Source: Geopsychrobacter electrodiphilus DSM 16401 (lineage in GTDB: Bacteria > Desulfobacterota > Desulfuromonadia > Desulfuromonadales > Geopsychrobacteraceae). Taken from it: a DNA stretch of 64,000 nucleotides. Below are positions 8,671 through 17,813 of the stretch, piece after piece. Location of the stretch: NCBI RefSeq assembly GCF_000384395.1, contig NZ_ARWE01000001.1:682001-746000 (forward strand), in the 5' to 3' direction. The position numbers were made by a program, and so were the translations under genes. Positions within the stretch are counted from its first letter, which is position 1, and every line of letters starts with the position of its first letter. Below the pieces are notes generated by a model. It saw only the letters and a list, made by a program, of their open reading frames with translations, was not told the DNA's origin and did no database searches.

Positions 8671-10161
8671 ATGACCCCAGCAGCAATTGTTTCCAAACTT
8701 TGGAATTACTGTAACGTCCTGCGTGACGACGGCATGAGCTATGGCGACTATGTCGAACAGCTTACCTATTTGCTCTTTCTCAAAATGGCCGACGAGCGGA
8801 CTAAACCACCATACAATCAATCGGGTAATGTCCCGGCCGCTTACTCTTGGCCGACGCTGCTCAAGAAGGACGGCGACGAGCTGTTCGACCACTACCGTCA
8901 TACCCTGGAAAACCTCGGCAACGAGAAGGGCCTGCTCGGACTGATCTTCAACAAGTCACAGAACAAGTTCCAGGACCCGGCCAAACTGCGTCGCCTGATC
9001 GTCGATCTGCTCGATAAGGAAAACTGGTCGGTGATGAGCGCCGATGTGAAGGGGGACGCCTACGAGGGGCTGCTGGAGAAGAACGCCCAGGACACCAAGA
9101 GCGGGGCTGGACAGTATTTCACCCCGCGTCCGCTGATCCAGGCGATCGTTGACGTCATCGCCCCCAAGCCGGGTGAGACCATCAGCGACCCGGCCTGCGG
9201 CACCGGCGGCTTTCTGCTCGCCGCTCACGACAGCATTGTTTCCAAGCATCCCCACATGACCAAGACTGAACTCAAAGGGCTCAAGCAGGGAACCTTCAAG
9301 GGGTGGGAGCTGGTGCAGGCGACCGCACGGCTCTGCGCCATGAACCTGATGCTGCACGGCATCGGCAGTGATGACAGCGATCTGCCGCTGCTGGTCTCCG
9401 ATTCCCTCGCCGCCGATCCGGGTGATCGTTTCGATATTATTCTAACCAACCCCCCCTTTGGCAAGAAGAGCAGCACTACCATCGTCGGGGAAGACGGCAA
9501 GGTCGGCAAAGAGAAGGAGACCGTCGAGCGGGACGACTTCTGGGCGACCACCTCGAACAAACAGCTCAACTTTATCCAGCACGTCAAGACCTTGCTTAAG
9601 CAGCATGGCCGCGCCGCCGTGGTCGTGCCGGATAACGTGCTGTTCGAAGGCGGGGCGGGGGAGACTATCCGCCGCAAGCTGTTGCACGAATGTAACGTCC
9701 ACACCATCCTGCGCTTGCCAACCGGTCTCTTCTACGCCCAGGGTGTCAAGGCGAACGTGATCTTCTTCGACCGCAAACCGGCCAGCGAAACGCCCTGGAC
9801 CAAAAAGCTCTGGATCTATGATCTACGCACCAATATGCACTTCACCCTTAAGACGCACCCACTCCAGCGAAGCGACCTCGACGAGTTCGTCGAGGTCTAC
9901 AGCGCCAAGACCCGCAAGGAGAGCTGGAGTGAAACAACTCCGGATGGCCGCTGGCGCTGCTACGACTACGCTGATCTGATCGCGCGCGACAAGGCCAGCC
10001 TCGATATCTTTTGGCTCAAGGATGACTCGCTGGAGGATTCGGATAATCTGCCCGAGCCCGGCATTCTTGCCGCCGAAATCGTGCAGGATCTGGAAGCAGC
10101 ACTGGAGCAGTTTCGGTTGATAGCTGAGGATTTGGGTGAAGATGTTGAACCTGATGTCTAG
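8671..10161 (+). CDS. hsdM: type I restriction-modification DNA methyltransferase, M subunit
   Basis: Adenine-N6 methyltransferase subunit, 496 aa. It has the HsdM N-terminal helical domain (about residues 5-135), the junction GQYFTPRPLI, the SAM-binding motif DPACGTGG at 173-180 and the catalytic NPPF at 260-263. Together with HsdS it methylates the target site, and with HsdR it forms the restriction complex. It stands last, after the two accessory genes, rather than first or beside hsdS. A weak AAGG lies 10 bases before the ATG. A 143-base gap with its own possible promoter separates it from the preceding gene. Confidence 0.95.
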   Translation: MTPAAIVSKLWNYCNVLRDDGMSYGDYVEQLTYLLFLKMADERTKPPYNQSGNVPAAYSWPTLLKKDGDELFDHYRHTLENLGNEKGLLGLIFNKSQNKFQDPAKLRRLIVDLLDKENWSVMSADVKGDAYEGLLEKNAQDTKSGAGQYFTPRPLIQAIVDVIAPKPGETISDPACGTGGFLLAAHDSIVSKHPHMTKTELKGLKQGTFKGWELVQATARLCAMNLMLHGIGSDDSDLPLLVSDSLAADPGDRFDIILTNPPFGKKSSTTIVGEDGKVGKEKETVERDDFWATTSNKQLNFIQHVKTLLKQHGRAAVVVPDNVLFEGGAGETIRRKLLHECNVHTILRLPTGLFYAQGVKANVIFFDRKPASETPWTKKLWIYDLRTNMHFTLKTHPLQRSDLDEFVEVYSAKTRKESWSETTPDGRWRCYDYADLIARDKASLDIFWLKDDSLEDSDNLPEPGILAAEIVQDLEAALEQFRLIAEDLGEDVEPDV

Positions 10162-10301
10162 GAGACTGGCAGACTATGCGGGTTTTAGCCAGGGGCTCAG
10201 GAGGTTATTGGCCACATTTGGTTGGTGATAATGGCAGAATCTGATTTTGTTTGTATCCCGGTCTGTCGGGGCCTCTCGTCCAGATTCTTGTGGGGCGGTT
10301 G

Positions 10302-11015
10302 TTAGTTTCCCTCAAAATCCCCGCCTCGCACAAAGCGATAACCACGGCCACGCACGGTTTGGAAGTGAAGAGGTTTTGCGGGGTTGAGTTCGAAATATTT
10401 GCGTAGCCGGACAATAAAGTTATCCAGGGTGCGGGTTTCGGTATTGGGCTTCATCCCCCACACTGACTGCAGCAGTTCCCCTCGACTGAGGATTCTCCCC
10501 TCGCGACTGAAAAACAGGGTCAACATCTTCACCTCAAGTTCTGTCAGTTCAAGTTCGCCGTTGTGGGTGAGCGCGCGACGCTCGGTCAGGTCGACGCGGT
10601 TGGCGCCGAAGGTATACGTTTGCGAGGCGGTGCGAATCCCCTGGCTGCGACGCAGCAGACCTTTCACCCGTAGTAAGAATTCTTTGAGACTGAATGGCTT
10701 GGTCAGATAGTCATCGGCTCCTTCACTGAGTCCAGCGACCCTGTCGTCCTCATCTCCCCGCGCGGTCAACATCAGGATTGGCAAATCTGAGCCACTGGCG
10801 CGCAGTTGCCGGCAGAGTTTAAGACCGTCCATTCCCGGCAGCATGATATCAAGCACCAGGAGAGAGAAGTTGTGCAGCGGAAGTTCTTTGAGCGCCTCTT
10901 CGGCCGACTGGCAGTGGATGACGCGGTAGCTCTCGGCCTCCAGATTAAAAATGATACCGTCGGCAATATTCGGCTCATCTTCTACGAGCAAAATTTCAAC
11001 CATGGCACTGTTCAT
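10302..11015 (-). CDS. OmpR/PhoB-family response regulator
   Basis: 237 aa, two domains. The receiver domain (about 6-120) has the acidic pair E12/D13, the phosphoacceptor D56 (LLVLDIMLPGMDG), the T of LTARG and the K of YLTKPFS. The C-terminal winged-helix DNA-binding domain (about 140-232) ends with RTVRGRGYRF, the classic OmpR-type wing. It is the partner of the histidine kinase encoded just upstream; its ATG overlaps the kinase stop codon (ATGA) and has AAGGA upstream. Target genes and stimulus are unknown. Confidence 0.93.
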   Translation of the reverse strand: MNSAMVEILLVEDEPNIADGIIFNLEAESYRVIHCQSAEEALKELPLHNFSLLVLDIMLPGMDGLKLCRQLRASGSDLPILMLTARGDEDDRVAGLSEGADDYLTKPFSLKEFLLRVKGLLRRSQGIRTASQTYTFGANRVDLTERRALTHNGELELTELEVKMLTLFFSREGRILSRGELLQSVWGMKPNTETRTLDNFIVRLRKYFELNPAKPLHFQTVRGRGYRFVRGGDFEGN

Positions 11016-11971
11016 CGCGGGTCCTTAGCTTTTTTGGAGGCGAGGGGCAGGCGCAGGTAAAAAGTGGACCCTTTACCCGGGCCTGCACTTTTGACCCAGA
11101 CCTTGCCATGGTGGCGGCGAATGATAGAGCGCACGATAAACAGGCCGAGACCGCTGCCGCGGATGGTTTTCCCGGTGATACGCACGCGGTAAAACATGCG
11201 AAAGATCTTTCTATACAAACGCGGGTCGATACCGCGACCCTGGTCGGTAATGCTCAACAGCGCAAAATCCCCATCAGTCTTTAACTCAATTCGGATTCGT
11301 GGTGGTCCCTCGGCATAAAGGATGGCGTTTTCAACCAGGTTGCGCAAGACCGTCTCTAGTGCTTCCTCATCAAAACGCAGGTAGAGTTGCGGTTCGATGC
11401 TCCAGTCGAGAGTTCCGTTTTTTGGGAAAGAGTTCTTTCTCTGCTGCAACCAATTTTCGACAGCCGCTGAGAAATCGCCTTCCTCCAAATTGAAATTACT
11501 GCTGCGATGTTCGAGTTTGCTCGCAGTCAGCAAATTATTGATCAGGCCGTGGAGGCGCTCGGTATCGCCCTGCATCAGGCGAACAAACTTTTGCAACTGC
11601 TGCGGTTCGGGTTGGCGCATCTCGATGGTTTCGAGGTGCAACTGGAGTGAGGCGAGGGGCGATTTCAGTTCATGACTGACCTGAGCGATAAAGTTGTGCT
11701 GGGCACGATAGAGGGCCGCCTGACGTTGCCAGTAGAGAAAGATAACGTAGACCCCGACTAATATCGCGACCAGCAGAATGATCCCTTCAGTCAGAATCAG
11801 CCAATCGGTTTTAAGCGGTAACAGTTCGGTCTGGTATTTTTCGGCCAGTTCTTTCAACTGCTGGTGGCGACCGAGAAACCAGTAGATCCAGCCAATCAGC
11901 AATAGAATCCATAAAAGTTGGATGCCAATGAAGGTGATCAGTGGATGGAAGATGCGGCGGATTAATTTCAT
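11012..11971 (-). CDS. membrane sensor histidine kinase
   Basis: 319 aa. Two membrane helices (about 11-34 and 58-80) flank a very short periplasmic loop of some 25 residues, so it probably senses the membrane or a partner protein rather than a soluble ligand. The HisKA box is SHELKSPLASLQ with phosphorylated H100; the ATPase domain has the N box NLVENAILYAEG, DQGRGID, and GSGLGLFIV. It phosphorylates the regulator encoded next. Overall it resembles the PhoR/BaeS type. It starts at ATG 11971; the 119-base gap to the divergent flavin oxidoreductase holds both promoters. Confidence 0.92.
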   Translation of the reverse strand: MKLIRRIFHPLITFIGIQLLWILLLIGWIYWFLGRHQQLKELAEKYQTELLPLKTDWLILTEGIILLVAILVGVYVIFLYWQRQAALYRAQHNFIAQVSHELKSPLASLQLHLETIEMRQPEPQQLQKFVRLMQGDTERLHGLINNLLTASKLEHRSSNFNLEEGDFSAAVENWLQQRKNSFPKNGTLDWSIEPQLYLRFDEEALETVLRNLVENAILYAEGPPRIRIELKTDGDFALLSITDQGRGIDPRLYRKIFRMFYRVRITGKTIRGSGLGLFIVRSIIRRHHGKVWVKSAGPGKGSTFYLRLPLASKKAKDPR

Positions 11972-12090
11972 GCTCTTTTGTAACAGGGAACAAGCCGCTG
12001 GACAAGGGCGGTTTTACACAACTATTACAGTTCGTTAGCCGGTTGCTCTGTTAAGGTGTGCGCTGATAAAATAATGCACAAGGAGCAGGT

Positions 12091-13170
12091 ATGACCGAGA
12101 AGTTGAAAATCGGACGATATATTGCGCGATTCCCGGTGATTCAGGGTGGTATGGGAGTGCGGGTTTCTGCCCATCGACTCGCGGGCCACGTTGCCAAAGC
12201 TGGCGGTGTCGGGCTGGTTGCTGCTGCCGGTCTGGCCTTGAATAGCGGTTTGTTCAATGGCAAAAACTTCTTTGTTGCCGATCGTGAAGCTGTCAAGATC
12301 GAATTGACCAAGGCCCGAGAAATTGCTCCGGATGGAATTATCGGGGTAAACTGCATGGTCGCGGTCAGCAATTATGACGATGTGGTTGTGGCGGCCTGTG
12401 AAGCGGGCGCTCAGTTAATAGTCAGTGGAGCGGGCCTGCCTTTGGGGCTGCCCGGTTTGACGGTCGATTATCCCGATGTCGCGCTGGTGCCAATTGTTTC
12501 GTCGATCAAGGCCGCCGAGTTGATCGCACGTAAGTGGCACCGGGGGTTCAATCGCCTGCCCGATGCGATCGTGGTTGAAGACCCCGAGACTGCTGGTGGT
12601 CATCTGGGGGAAAAGCCGGAAAATATCGGTGTCGGTAAATACGATCAGTACGCTACGGTCCGCGGGGTTAAAGACTATTTTCGCGAGACCTGGAATCTCG
12701 ATATCCCGGTGATCGCTGCTGGCGGCGTCTGGGATCGCGCCGATCTGGAGTACGCTTTGGCTCAGGGTGCCGACGGCGTGCAGATGGCCAGCCGTTTTGT
12801 GTGTACCGAAGAGTGTGATGCAGGGGATGCTTTCAAGCAGGCCTATCTGGACGCCCAGCAGGAAGATATTGATCTGATGATGAGTCCGGCAGGTTTGCCG
12901 GCGCGGGCGCTGGTACGTAATATTGATGCTGTGCGCCAGCATGATCTGGATATAAACCTGCGTTGTCCGCTGAACTGTTTGAAAAAATGTTCCTACAAGG
13001 AAAAGCAGGAACGCTTCTGTATCGTGACAGCCCTTGATCGCGCTCAGAAGAATGACGTTGAGACCGGCCTGATCTTCTGTGGCACCAATGCCTGGAAATC
13101 GGACCATATCGGCACGGTGGCCGAGATCTTTGAAGAGCTTTTTCCCCTCTCCGCGCGAGACCACATCTGA
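12091..13170 (+). CDS. NAD(P)H-dependent flavin oxidoreductase / nitronate monooxygenase family
   Basis: 359 aa TIM-barrel FMN enzyme of the nitronate monooxygenase/FabK superfamily. Visible motifs are PVIQGGMGVRVS at the N-terminus, ETAGGHLGE around the phosphate site, and IPVIAAGGVWDRADLEYALAQGADGVQ. A Cys cluster near residues 291-307 (RCPLNCLKKCSYKEKQERFC) is found in a subset of this family and might bind metal. The natural substrate (nitronate, enoyl-ACP or a quinone) cannot be told from the sequence. RBS AAGGAGC lies 8 bases before the ATG; a terminator follows, so it is monocistronic. Confidence 0.88.
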   Translation: MTEKLKIGRYIARFPVIQGGMGVRVSAHRLAGHVAKAGGVGLVAAAGLALNSGLFNGKNFFVADREAVKIELTKAREIAPDGIIGVNCMVAVSNYDDVVVAACEAGAQLIVSGAGLPLGLPGLTVDYPDVALVPIVSSIKAAELIARKWHRGFNRLPDAIVVEDPETAGGHLGEKPENIGVGKYDQYATVRGVKDYFRETWNLDIPVIAAGGVWDRADLEYALAQGADGVQMASRFVCTEECDAGDAFKQAYLDAQQEDIDLMMSPAGLPARALVRNIDAVRQHDLDINLRCPLNCLKKCSYKEKQERFCIVTALDRAQKNDVETGLIFCGTNAWKSDHIGTVAEIFEELFPLSARDHI

Positions 13171-13195
13171 GTTATCAGGTTGATATGACTCATCC

Positions 13196-13236
13196 GGGCC
13201 GGCCATGATGTTGACCATCAGGGCTGGCCTTTTGTG
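13196..13236 (+). terminator. intrinsic terminator after the flavin oxidoreductase gene
   Basis: A GC-rich stem (GGCCATGATG with CATCAGGGCTGGCC, one internal mismatch) is followed by TTTTGTG, 25 bases downstream of the stop codon at 13170. Confidence 0.65.
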
Positions 13237-13393
13237 TTTAATGGCCGGAGATGTCAGGGGGCGAAGCTGGTACAAACCTTCGTTCCTGCTTGAGTTGCGC
13301 TCTCCGATTAGTGTATCCTAGACGGATTGTTCTCGACGCCTCACCTGACATTAAATGAGGGGTCACGGAGGGGCCACCAGCATGGGAGAGAGT

Positions 13394-14503
13394 ATGAGTT
13401 CAGCAGAAGAAAAGTTCATCCCCAAATGGATCGCCTGGGAATCAACCCAGCGCTGCAACCTTAATTGCGTGCACTGTCGGTGCTCGTCAGACATGAGCGC
13501 GGCCGCCGGCGATTTTAATACCGCTGAAGCCTTTAAGTTAATTGATGATATCTGTGAAGTTTCAACTCCGGTAATGGTGCTCTCGGGCGGCGAACCGCTG
13601 ATGCGGGCTGATATCTTCGAGATCGCCGAGTACGGGACCAGCAAAGGGTTGCGCATGTGCATGGCGACCAACGGCACGCTGATCACCGATGAAATCTGCC
13701 AGAAAATGCTCAAGGCGGATATCAAGATGGTCTCATTGTCGCTGGATGGTTCGACGGCCGCAATCCATGACGATTTCCGCAGCAGCCCGGGCGCTTTCGA
13801 AGGGACCCTGCGCGGGGCCGAAACCCTCAAACGCAATGGCATCAAGTTTCTGGTTAATTCATCCTTCACCAAGCGCAATCAGACCGATATCGGGAATACT
13901 TTTCAGTTGGCCAAGAGCATCGGTGCCACCGCCTGGTATATGTTCATGATCGTCCCGACCGGTCGCGGTGAAGATATTATGAGCGAACTGATATCGGCCG
14001 ATGATTACGAAGACATTCTGGCCTGGCACTATGAGCAGGAGAAAAACGAGGATGATATCCTCATGCGCCCGACCTGTGCTCCACATTATTACCGGGTGGT
14101 ACCACAGATGGCCAAGGCCGAAGGGGTCGATTTTAAACGGCGCAGCCTGACTTTTTCGACCGGCGGAGGCAAGGGCTGCATCGCCGCTCAGACCATCTGC
14201 CTGATCGACTGTTTCGGTAATCTGAAGCCCTGTTCCTATTTCCATTCATCGGTCGGCAACGTAAAGCAGATCCCCTTCAAGGATCTCTGGTTTAACAGCA
14301 AAACCTTCAATGACCTGCGCGATTTCAAGAGCTACAAGGGGAAGTGTGGCGAGTGCGAGTTCATCAATATCTGCGGCGGTTGCCGCGCCCGGGCCGATGC
14401 GGTCCACGGCGATTACATGGCTGAAGAACCCTTCTGTAACTACATCCCCGGGCGGACTGCCAAACGTCTGGCCGCCGAAGCGGAAGAAAACGCGGCAAAG
14501 TAA
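13394..14503 (+). CDS. radical SAM/SPASM protein, heme biosynthesis type (AhbD/NirJ-like)
   Basis: About 369 aa from the ATG at 13394, which has GGGAGAGA just upstream; an in-frame ATG at 13382 is the alternative. The radical SAM cluster motif is CNLNCVHC near the N-terminus, followed by LSGGEPL. The C-terminal SPASM-type region has [18 protein letters not shown] and EPFC, ligands for auxiliary 4Fe-4S clusters. In this superfamily AhbD converts didecarboxysiroheme (iron-coproporphyrin) to heme, and NirJ acts on heme d1 precursors. Location directly before hemE, with hemH and hemG nearby, supports a tetrapyrrole role; the exact reaction is inferred. Confidence 0.82.
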   Translation: MSSAEEKFIPKWIAWESTQRCNLNCVHCRCSSDMSAAAGDFNTAEAFKLIDDICEVSTPVMVLSGGEPLMRADIFEIAEYGTSKGLRMCMATNGTLITDEICQKMLKADIKMVSLSLDGSTAAIHDDFRSSPGAFEGTLRGAETLKRNGIKFLVNSSFTKRNQTDIGNTFQLAKSIGATAWYMFMIVPTGRGEDIMSELISADDYEDILAWHYEQEKNEDDILMRPTCAPHYYRVVPQMAKAEGVDFKRRSLTFSTGGGKGCIAAQTICLIDCFGNLKPCSYFHSSVGNVKQIPFKDLWFNSKTFNDLRDFKSYKGKCGECEFINICGGCRARADAVHGDYMAEEPFCNYIPGRTAKRLAAEAEENAAK

Positions 14504-14515
14504 TCTGAACTTGAG

Positions 14516-14542
14516 TGGGGACAAAATTCAATTCTGTTCCCT
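14516..14542. repeat. REP-like inverted repeat between the radical SAM gene and hemE
   Basis: The segment GGGGACAAAATTCAATTC followed by TGTTCCC forms an imperfect hairpin (GGGACA versus TGTTCCC, AATT centre). Sequences of the type GGGGACAGAATTGAATT...TCCCC are a common dispersed element linked to REP-associated (IS200-like) transposases in related bacteria. Only one copy is apparent here, so the link rests on recognition of the motif. Confidence 0.45.
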
Positions 14543-14568
14543 TAGCGATATATGGAGGCAACATACTA

Positions 14569-15606
14569 ATGTCCAAGCAATACGATTTCATTAAAGCCTG
14601 CTGGTGCCAGCCTGTTGACCGTGTCCCTGTCTGGCTGATGCGCCAGGCGGGCCGTTATCTGCAGTGTTATAAGGATGTCCGCGCCCAGGGTGGCGGCACC
14701 TTTCTCGATCTGTGTAAGGACCCGGCGCGCGCTGCCGAGGTGACTATTCAGCCGATCGATATTCTTGATGTTGATGCGGCGATCATGTTTTCAGACATTC
14801 TCACCCCGATTGAACCGATGGGGATGGCCCTTGATTTCGTGCCCGGTCCGGTCTTCGAAAAGCCGATCCGCACTGCAGCTGACGTCGAGGCCTTGATCCT
14901 GCCTGACGATATGGCTTTAGCCGTGCCCTATGTGCCGGCAATCATCAAGCGTTTGCGCATTGCCTTTGAAGGCCGCGTGCCGCTGATCGGCTTTGGCGGT
15001 GCCCCGTTTACCCTGGCCTGCTACATGGTCGAAGGGAAGGGCTCCAAAGATTTTGCCGAGCTGAAGAAGATGATGTATTCCGACTTCCCGCTCTATGACG
15101 CACTGATGCAGAAGATCACCGAGATGGATCGGCGCTATCTGAATATGCAGATCGATGCGGGCGCGCAGACCATCCAGATTTTCGACACCTGGGGCGGACT
15201 GCTGGCACCGCATGATTTCGAGCGCTATATCCTGCCCTACGCCAAGCAACTGATCAATGGCCTCAAGCGTGACGGCATTCCGGTGATCTACTTTGTCAAG
15301 GGCGGCGGCGGAATGCTCGAACTGGTCAAGGAAGCCGGCGCCGATGTTATCGGTCTCGACTGGCACGTCAATCTGGGCAAGGCGCGTGACATTCTGGGCG
15401 ACAAAATTGCGGTGCAGGGGAATCTTGATCCGACCGTGCTCTATGCACCTAAACCTTACATCGAGCAGGAAGTGCAGCGGATTCTCAATGAGAACGCCGA
15501 TCGTCCCGGATTTATCTTCAACCTGGGACACGGTATCCTGCCGACCGTTCCGCCTGAGAATGCGATACACATGGTCGAGTGTGTACACCGTTTAAGCCAA
15601 AAATAG
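14569..15606 (+). CDS. hemE: uroporphyrinogen decarboxylase
   Basis: 345 aa cytoplasmic enzyme that removes four carboxyl groups from uroporphyrinogen III to give coproporphyrinogen III. The N-terminal signature VPVWLMRQAGRYL and the following FLDLCKDP, plus MFSDILTPIEPMG and IGFGGAPFTLA, are diagnostic; the catalytic Asp lies in SDIL. I choose the ATG at 14569 because GGAGG sits 9 bases before it and homologues start here; a longer frame from 14515 runs through the REP-like repeat and has no RBS. Followed after 89 bases by hemH. Confidence 0.96.
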   Translation: MSKQYDFIKACWCQPVDRVPVWLMRQAGRYLQCYKDVRAQGGGTFLDLCKDPARAAEVTIQPIDILDVDAAIMFSDILTPIEPMGMALDFVPGPVFEKPIRTAADVEALILPDDMALAVPYVPAIIKRLRIAFEGRVPLIGFGGAPFTLACYMVEGKGSKDFAELKKMMYSDFPLYDALMQKITEMDRRYLNMQIDAGAQTIQIFDTWGGLLAPHDFERYILPYAKQLINGLKRDGIPVIYFVKGGGGMLELVKEAGADVIGLDWHVNLGKARDILGDKIAVQGNLDPTVLYAPKPYIEQEVQRILNENADRPGFIFNLGHGILPTVPPENAIHMVECVHRLSQK

Positions 15607-15616
15607 CGTGAGACGC

Positions 15617-15685
15617 GAGGTGTGAGGAGTCAGGCGTAACAGCTTTCAATTCCTCACACCTCACCCTTCACCCCTCACACCTCAC
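15617..15685. repeat. direct and inverted repeats between hemE and hemH
   Basis: The 13-mer CCTCACACCTCAC occurs twice (15652-15664 and 15673-15685), and its complement GAGGTGTGAGG occurs at 15617-15627, so this 70-base spacer can fold into alternative hairpins. Such CTCAC-rich spacers look like dispersed intergenic repeats; a role in mRNA stability between hemE and hemH is possible. Confidence 0.6.
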
Positions 15686-15695
15686 GGTTTCCACA

Positions 15696-16667
15696 ATGTC
15701 TTTAGAGCAACCGACTGCTTTAATCCTGCTCAACATGGGCGGCCCCGATTCTCTCGAGACGATCGAGCCTTTTCTGTATAACCTGTTTTCCGACCGGGAA
15801 CTGATCCAACTCCCCATGGGTGCGCTGCTGCAGAAGCCCTTCGCTAAGCTGATCTCCCATTTTCGTAGCAAGAAGGTCCGAGAAAGCTATAAGTATATCG
15901 GCGGCCGTTCGCCGTTACTCGCCTGGACACGGAAGCAGGCGGTTGGGATTGCCGAACGGCTTGGCGGTCACATTCAACCGTTTGTATTGATGCGCTACTG
16001 GCAGCCAAGGGCCGCCGAGGTCATGACGCAGCTGAAAAAAGCCGGAATCCGGCAGGCGATTGTGCTCTCGATGTATCCGCACTATACCGGGGCCACGACC
16101 GGCAGCAGCATTAATGATTTTGAGCAGCATGCCGAAAAGCTCTACCCCGAACTCAGCTATCAGGTGATTGATCAGTGGTACGATTGGCCGGGGTATGTAA
16201 CGGCGCTGGCATCTCGGGTGGAAGAGGGTCTGGATAATTTTCACGAGTTGATGCGCGATGATGTGCGCATCCTTTTTTCGGCTCACGCCCTGCCGCAAAA
16301 ATTTATCGACCGTGGCGATCCTTATCAGCAGCAGGTTGAAACGACTGCGAGGCTCGTTATGGAGCGCGTCGGTAACTATCGCTGGAGCATCGCTTACCAG
16401 AGTCGCAGTGGGCCGGTGAAGTGGATGACCCCCGGAACGGACCTTGAGCTAATCCGACTCGGCGCCGAAGATGTGAAGTCACTCCTGATGGTGCCGATCT
16501 CCTTTGTTTCAGATCATATCGAAACCCTTGAAGAGATTGATCTTCAGTATCGTATGCTGGCAGAACAGCATGGGATTGCGCACTTTTTCAGAGCGCCGTC
16601 GCTGAACGATCACCCTGACTTTCTGGAGGGGATGGCAGGGTTGGTGCGAGAGCGATGTCAGATATAA
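15696..16667 (+). CDS. hemH: ferrochelatase
   Basis: 323 aa, inserts ferrous iron into the porphyrin (protoporphyrin IX, or coproporphyrin in the alternative route). Visible family features: LILLNMGGPDSLETIEPFLYN, LMRYWQPRAAEVM, IVLSMYPHYTGATTGSS, FSAHALPQKFIDRGDPY containing the catalytic His, and the late VPISFVSDHIETLEEID. Start ATG at 15696. The small Cys gene overlaps its last 13 bases, so these are co-transcribed with hemE. Confidence 0.95.
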   Translation: MSLEQPTALILLNMGGPDSLETIEPFLYNLFSDRELIQLPMGALLQKPFAKLISHFRSKKVRESYKYIGGRSPLLAWTRKQAVGIAERLGGHIQPFVLMRYWQPRAAEVMTQLKKAGIRQAIVLSMYPHYTGATTGSSINDFEQHAEKLYPELSYQVIDQWYDWPGYVTALASRVEEGLDNFHELMRDDVRILFSAHALPQKFIDRGDPYQQQVETTARLVMERVGNYRWSIAYQSRSGPVKWMTPGTDLELIRLGAEDVKSLLMVPISFVSDHIETLEEIDLQYRMLAEQHGIAHFFRAPSLNDHPDFLEGMAGLVRERCQI

Positions 16668-16846
16668 GGAAGTGTCGCATTTGTGCGGAAGAGTTTTCTT
16701 CAGACCAGAACCTTGATTTACCCGAACAGCAGGTCGGTCTCCATCTGGCCAAACAGGAATATGCTGACCTCGGCGAGCTTTGTGCGAGGTGCCTTGCCAG
16801 TCGAGGACGCTTGGCGATGATGTATAAAACCGAGTGCTTTGACTAG
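16655..16846 (+). CDS. small protein with two CxxC motifs
   Basis: 63 aa. ATG at 16655 lies inside the end of hemH, and GCGAGAGCG gives a weak ribosome site; the overlap suggests translational coupling. The motifs CRIC (7-10) and CARC (about 43-46) could form a zinc ribbon or hold a metal. I do not recognise a family. Being followed directly by a terminator supports its being the last gene of the heme operon. Function unknown; a heme- or iron-related role is only suggested by position. Confidence 0.6.
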   Translation: MSDIRKCRICAEEFSSDQNLDLPEQQVGLHLAKQEYADLGELCARCLASRGRLAMMYKTECFD

Positions 16847-16870
16847 GGCGCTCGACATTTTGGGACAAGT

Positions 16871-16916
16871 AAAAAGAAAGGCCCGGCTGAAATTCAGTTG
16901 GGCCTTTCTTTTTAGT
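16871..16916. terminator. bidirectional terminator between the heme operon and ccsA
   Basis: Stem AAAGAAAGGCCC with GGGCCTTTCTTT, loop of about 15 bases, flanked by A-rich and T-rich runs on both sides. It can stop transcripts of the plus-strand heme genes and the minus-strand cytochrome biogenesis genes, which converge here. Confidence 0.85.
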
Positions 16917-16932
16917 ATTTTGAAAAAGCGGC

Positions 16933-17793
16933 TTACATGCCTCCGCCACCATAGGAGTGCAGTCCCGAGAGAACCAGGTTGACGCCGAGATAGCAGAAAA
17001 TGGTTGCCGCAAAACCGATTACTGATAACCAGGCCGCACGACGACCGACCCAGCCGCGGGTGAAGCGGGCATGCAGGAAGGCGGCGTAGATGAACCAGAC
17101 AATCAGGCTCCAGGTCTCTTTCGGGTCCCAACTCCAGTAGGTGCCCCAGGCGTAATTAGCCCAGGCGGCGCCGGTGATGATGCCGAGGGTCAACAGCGGA
17201 AAGCCGATCATGATGGCGCGATAGTTGATGTCATCGAGGACACGGATGCTCGGGAAGATCCCGAGAATGCCGCCGATCGGGCCATCACCCTTCTCCTCTT
17301 TGCCGACCTTGATCAGATACATGATTGACACCCCGCAGGCGACGGCAAAGGCTGCATAGCCGAGGAAGCAGGTGAGAACGTGATAGGTCAGCCAGTTGCT
17401 TTGCAGCGCCGGGACCAGCGGTTCAATCGAGGTGTTGAGGGTCAATTGCGCCCAGGTCATCCCGAGAAATGCAAAGGGGAGGACAAAGGCTCCGATCGAG
17501 GGCTGCTTATACTTGAAATCGATGAGCAGGTAAATTACCAGGATGGTCCATGCAAAAAAGACCACCGATTCATACAGATTTGACAAAGGGGCATGACCGA
17601 CACCACCGGGCATCTGATAAGACTCATACCAGCGCATGCCAATGGCCAGGGTATGCACTGCCACGCCGGCCACGCAAAACAGGTGGGCGAGAAAGGCGAC
17701 CTTGGAATTCCGGGTCGCAAGGTAGGTAATAAAAAGAACCATGGCGATGAAATAGCCAAGGGTCACAAAGTTAAAAAGTTGTCCACTTTCCAT
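16933..17793 (-). CDS. ccsA: cytochrome c biogenesis protein CcsA/ResC (heme handling)
   Basis: 286 aa, about eight membrane helices. The heme-binding WWD-type motif is present near residues 223-232 ([11 protein letters not shown]), and conserved His residues in AVHTLA and FLHARF could be axial ligands. With ResB it forms the system II synthase that exports heme and attaches it to CxxCH motifs in the periplasm. It lies 20 bases after resB. The usual family length is about 280-320 aa. Relevant here because the same window encodes a di-heme oxidase subunit II. Confidence 0.94.
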   Translation of the reverse strand: MESGQLFNFVTLGYFIAMVLFITYLATRNSKVAFLAHLFCVAGVAVHTLAIGMRWYESYQMPGGVGHAPLSNLYESVVFFAWTILVIYLLIDFKYKQPSIGAFVLPFAFLGMTWAQLTLNTSIEPLVPALQSNWLTYHVLTCFLGYAAFAVACGVSIMYLIKVGKEEKGDGPIGGILGIFPSIRVLDDINYRAIMIGFPLLTLGIITGAAWANYAWGTYWSWDPKETWSLIVWFIYAAFLHARFTRGWVGRRAAWLSVIGFAATIFCYLGVNLVLSGLHSYGGGGM

Positions 17794-17813
17794 GAAGATC
17801 TCTCCTTGCCTGA

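Noticed and set aside
8489-8686. Minus-strand frame of 65 codons across the hsdM upstream region
   Set aside because: It runs through the structured RNA and its terminator; no RBS. The structures explain the region better as RNA than as protein.
14515-14568. N-terminal extension of hemE from the ATG at 14515
   Set aside because: It crosses the REP-like repeat and has no RBS; homologues and the GGAGG site favour 14569.
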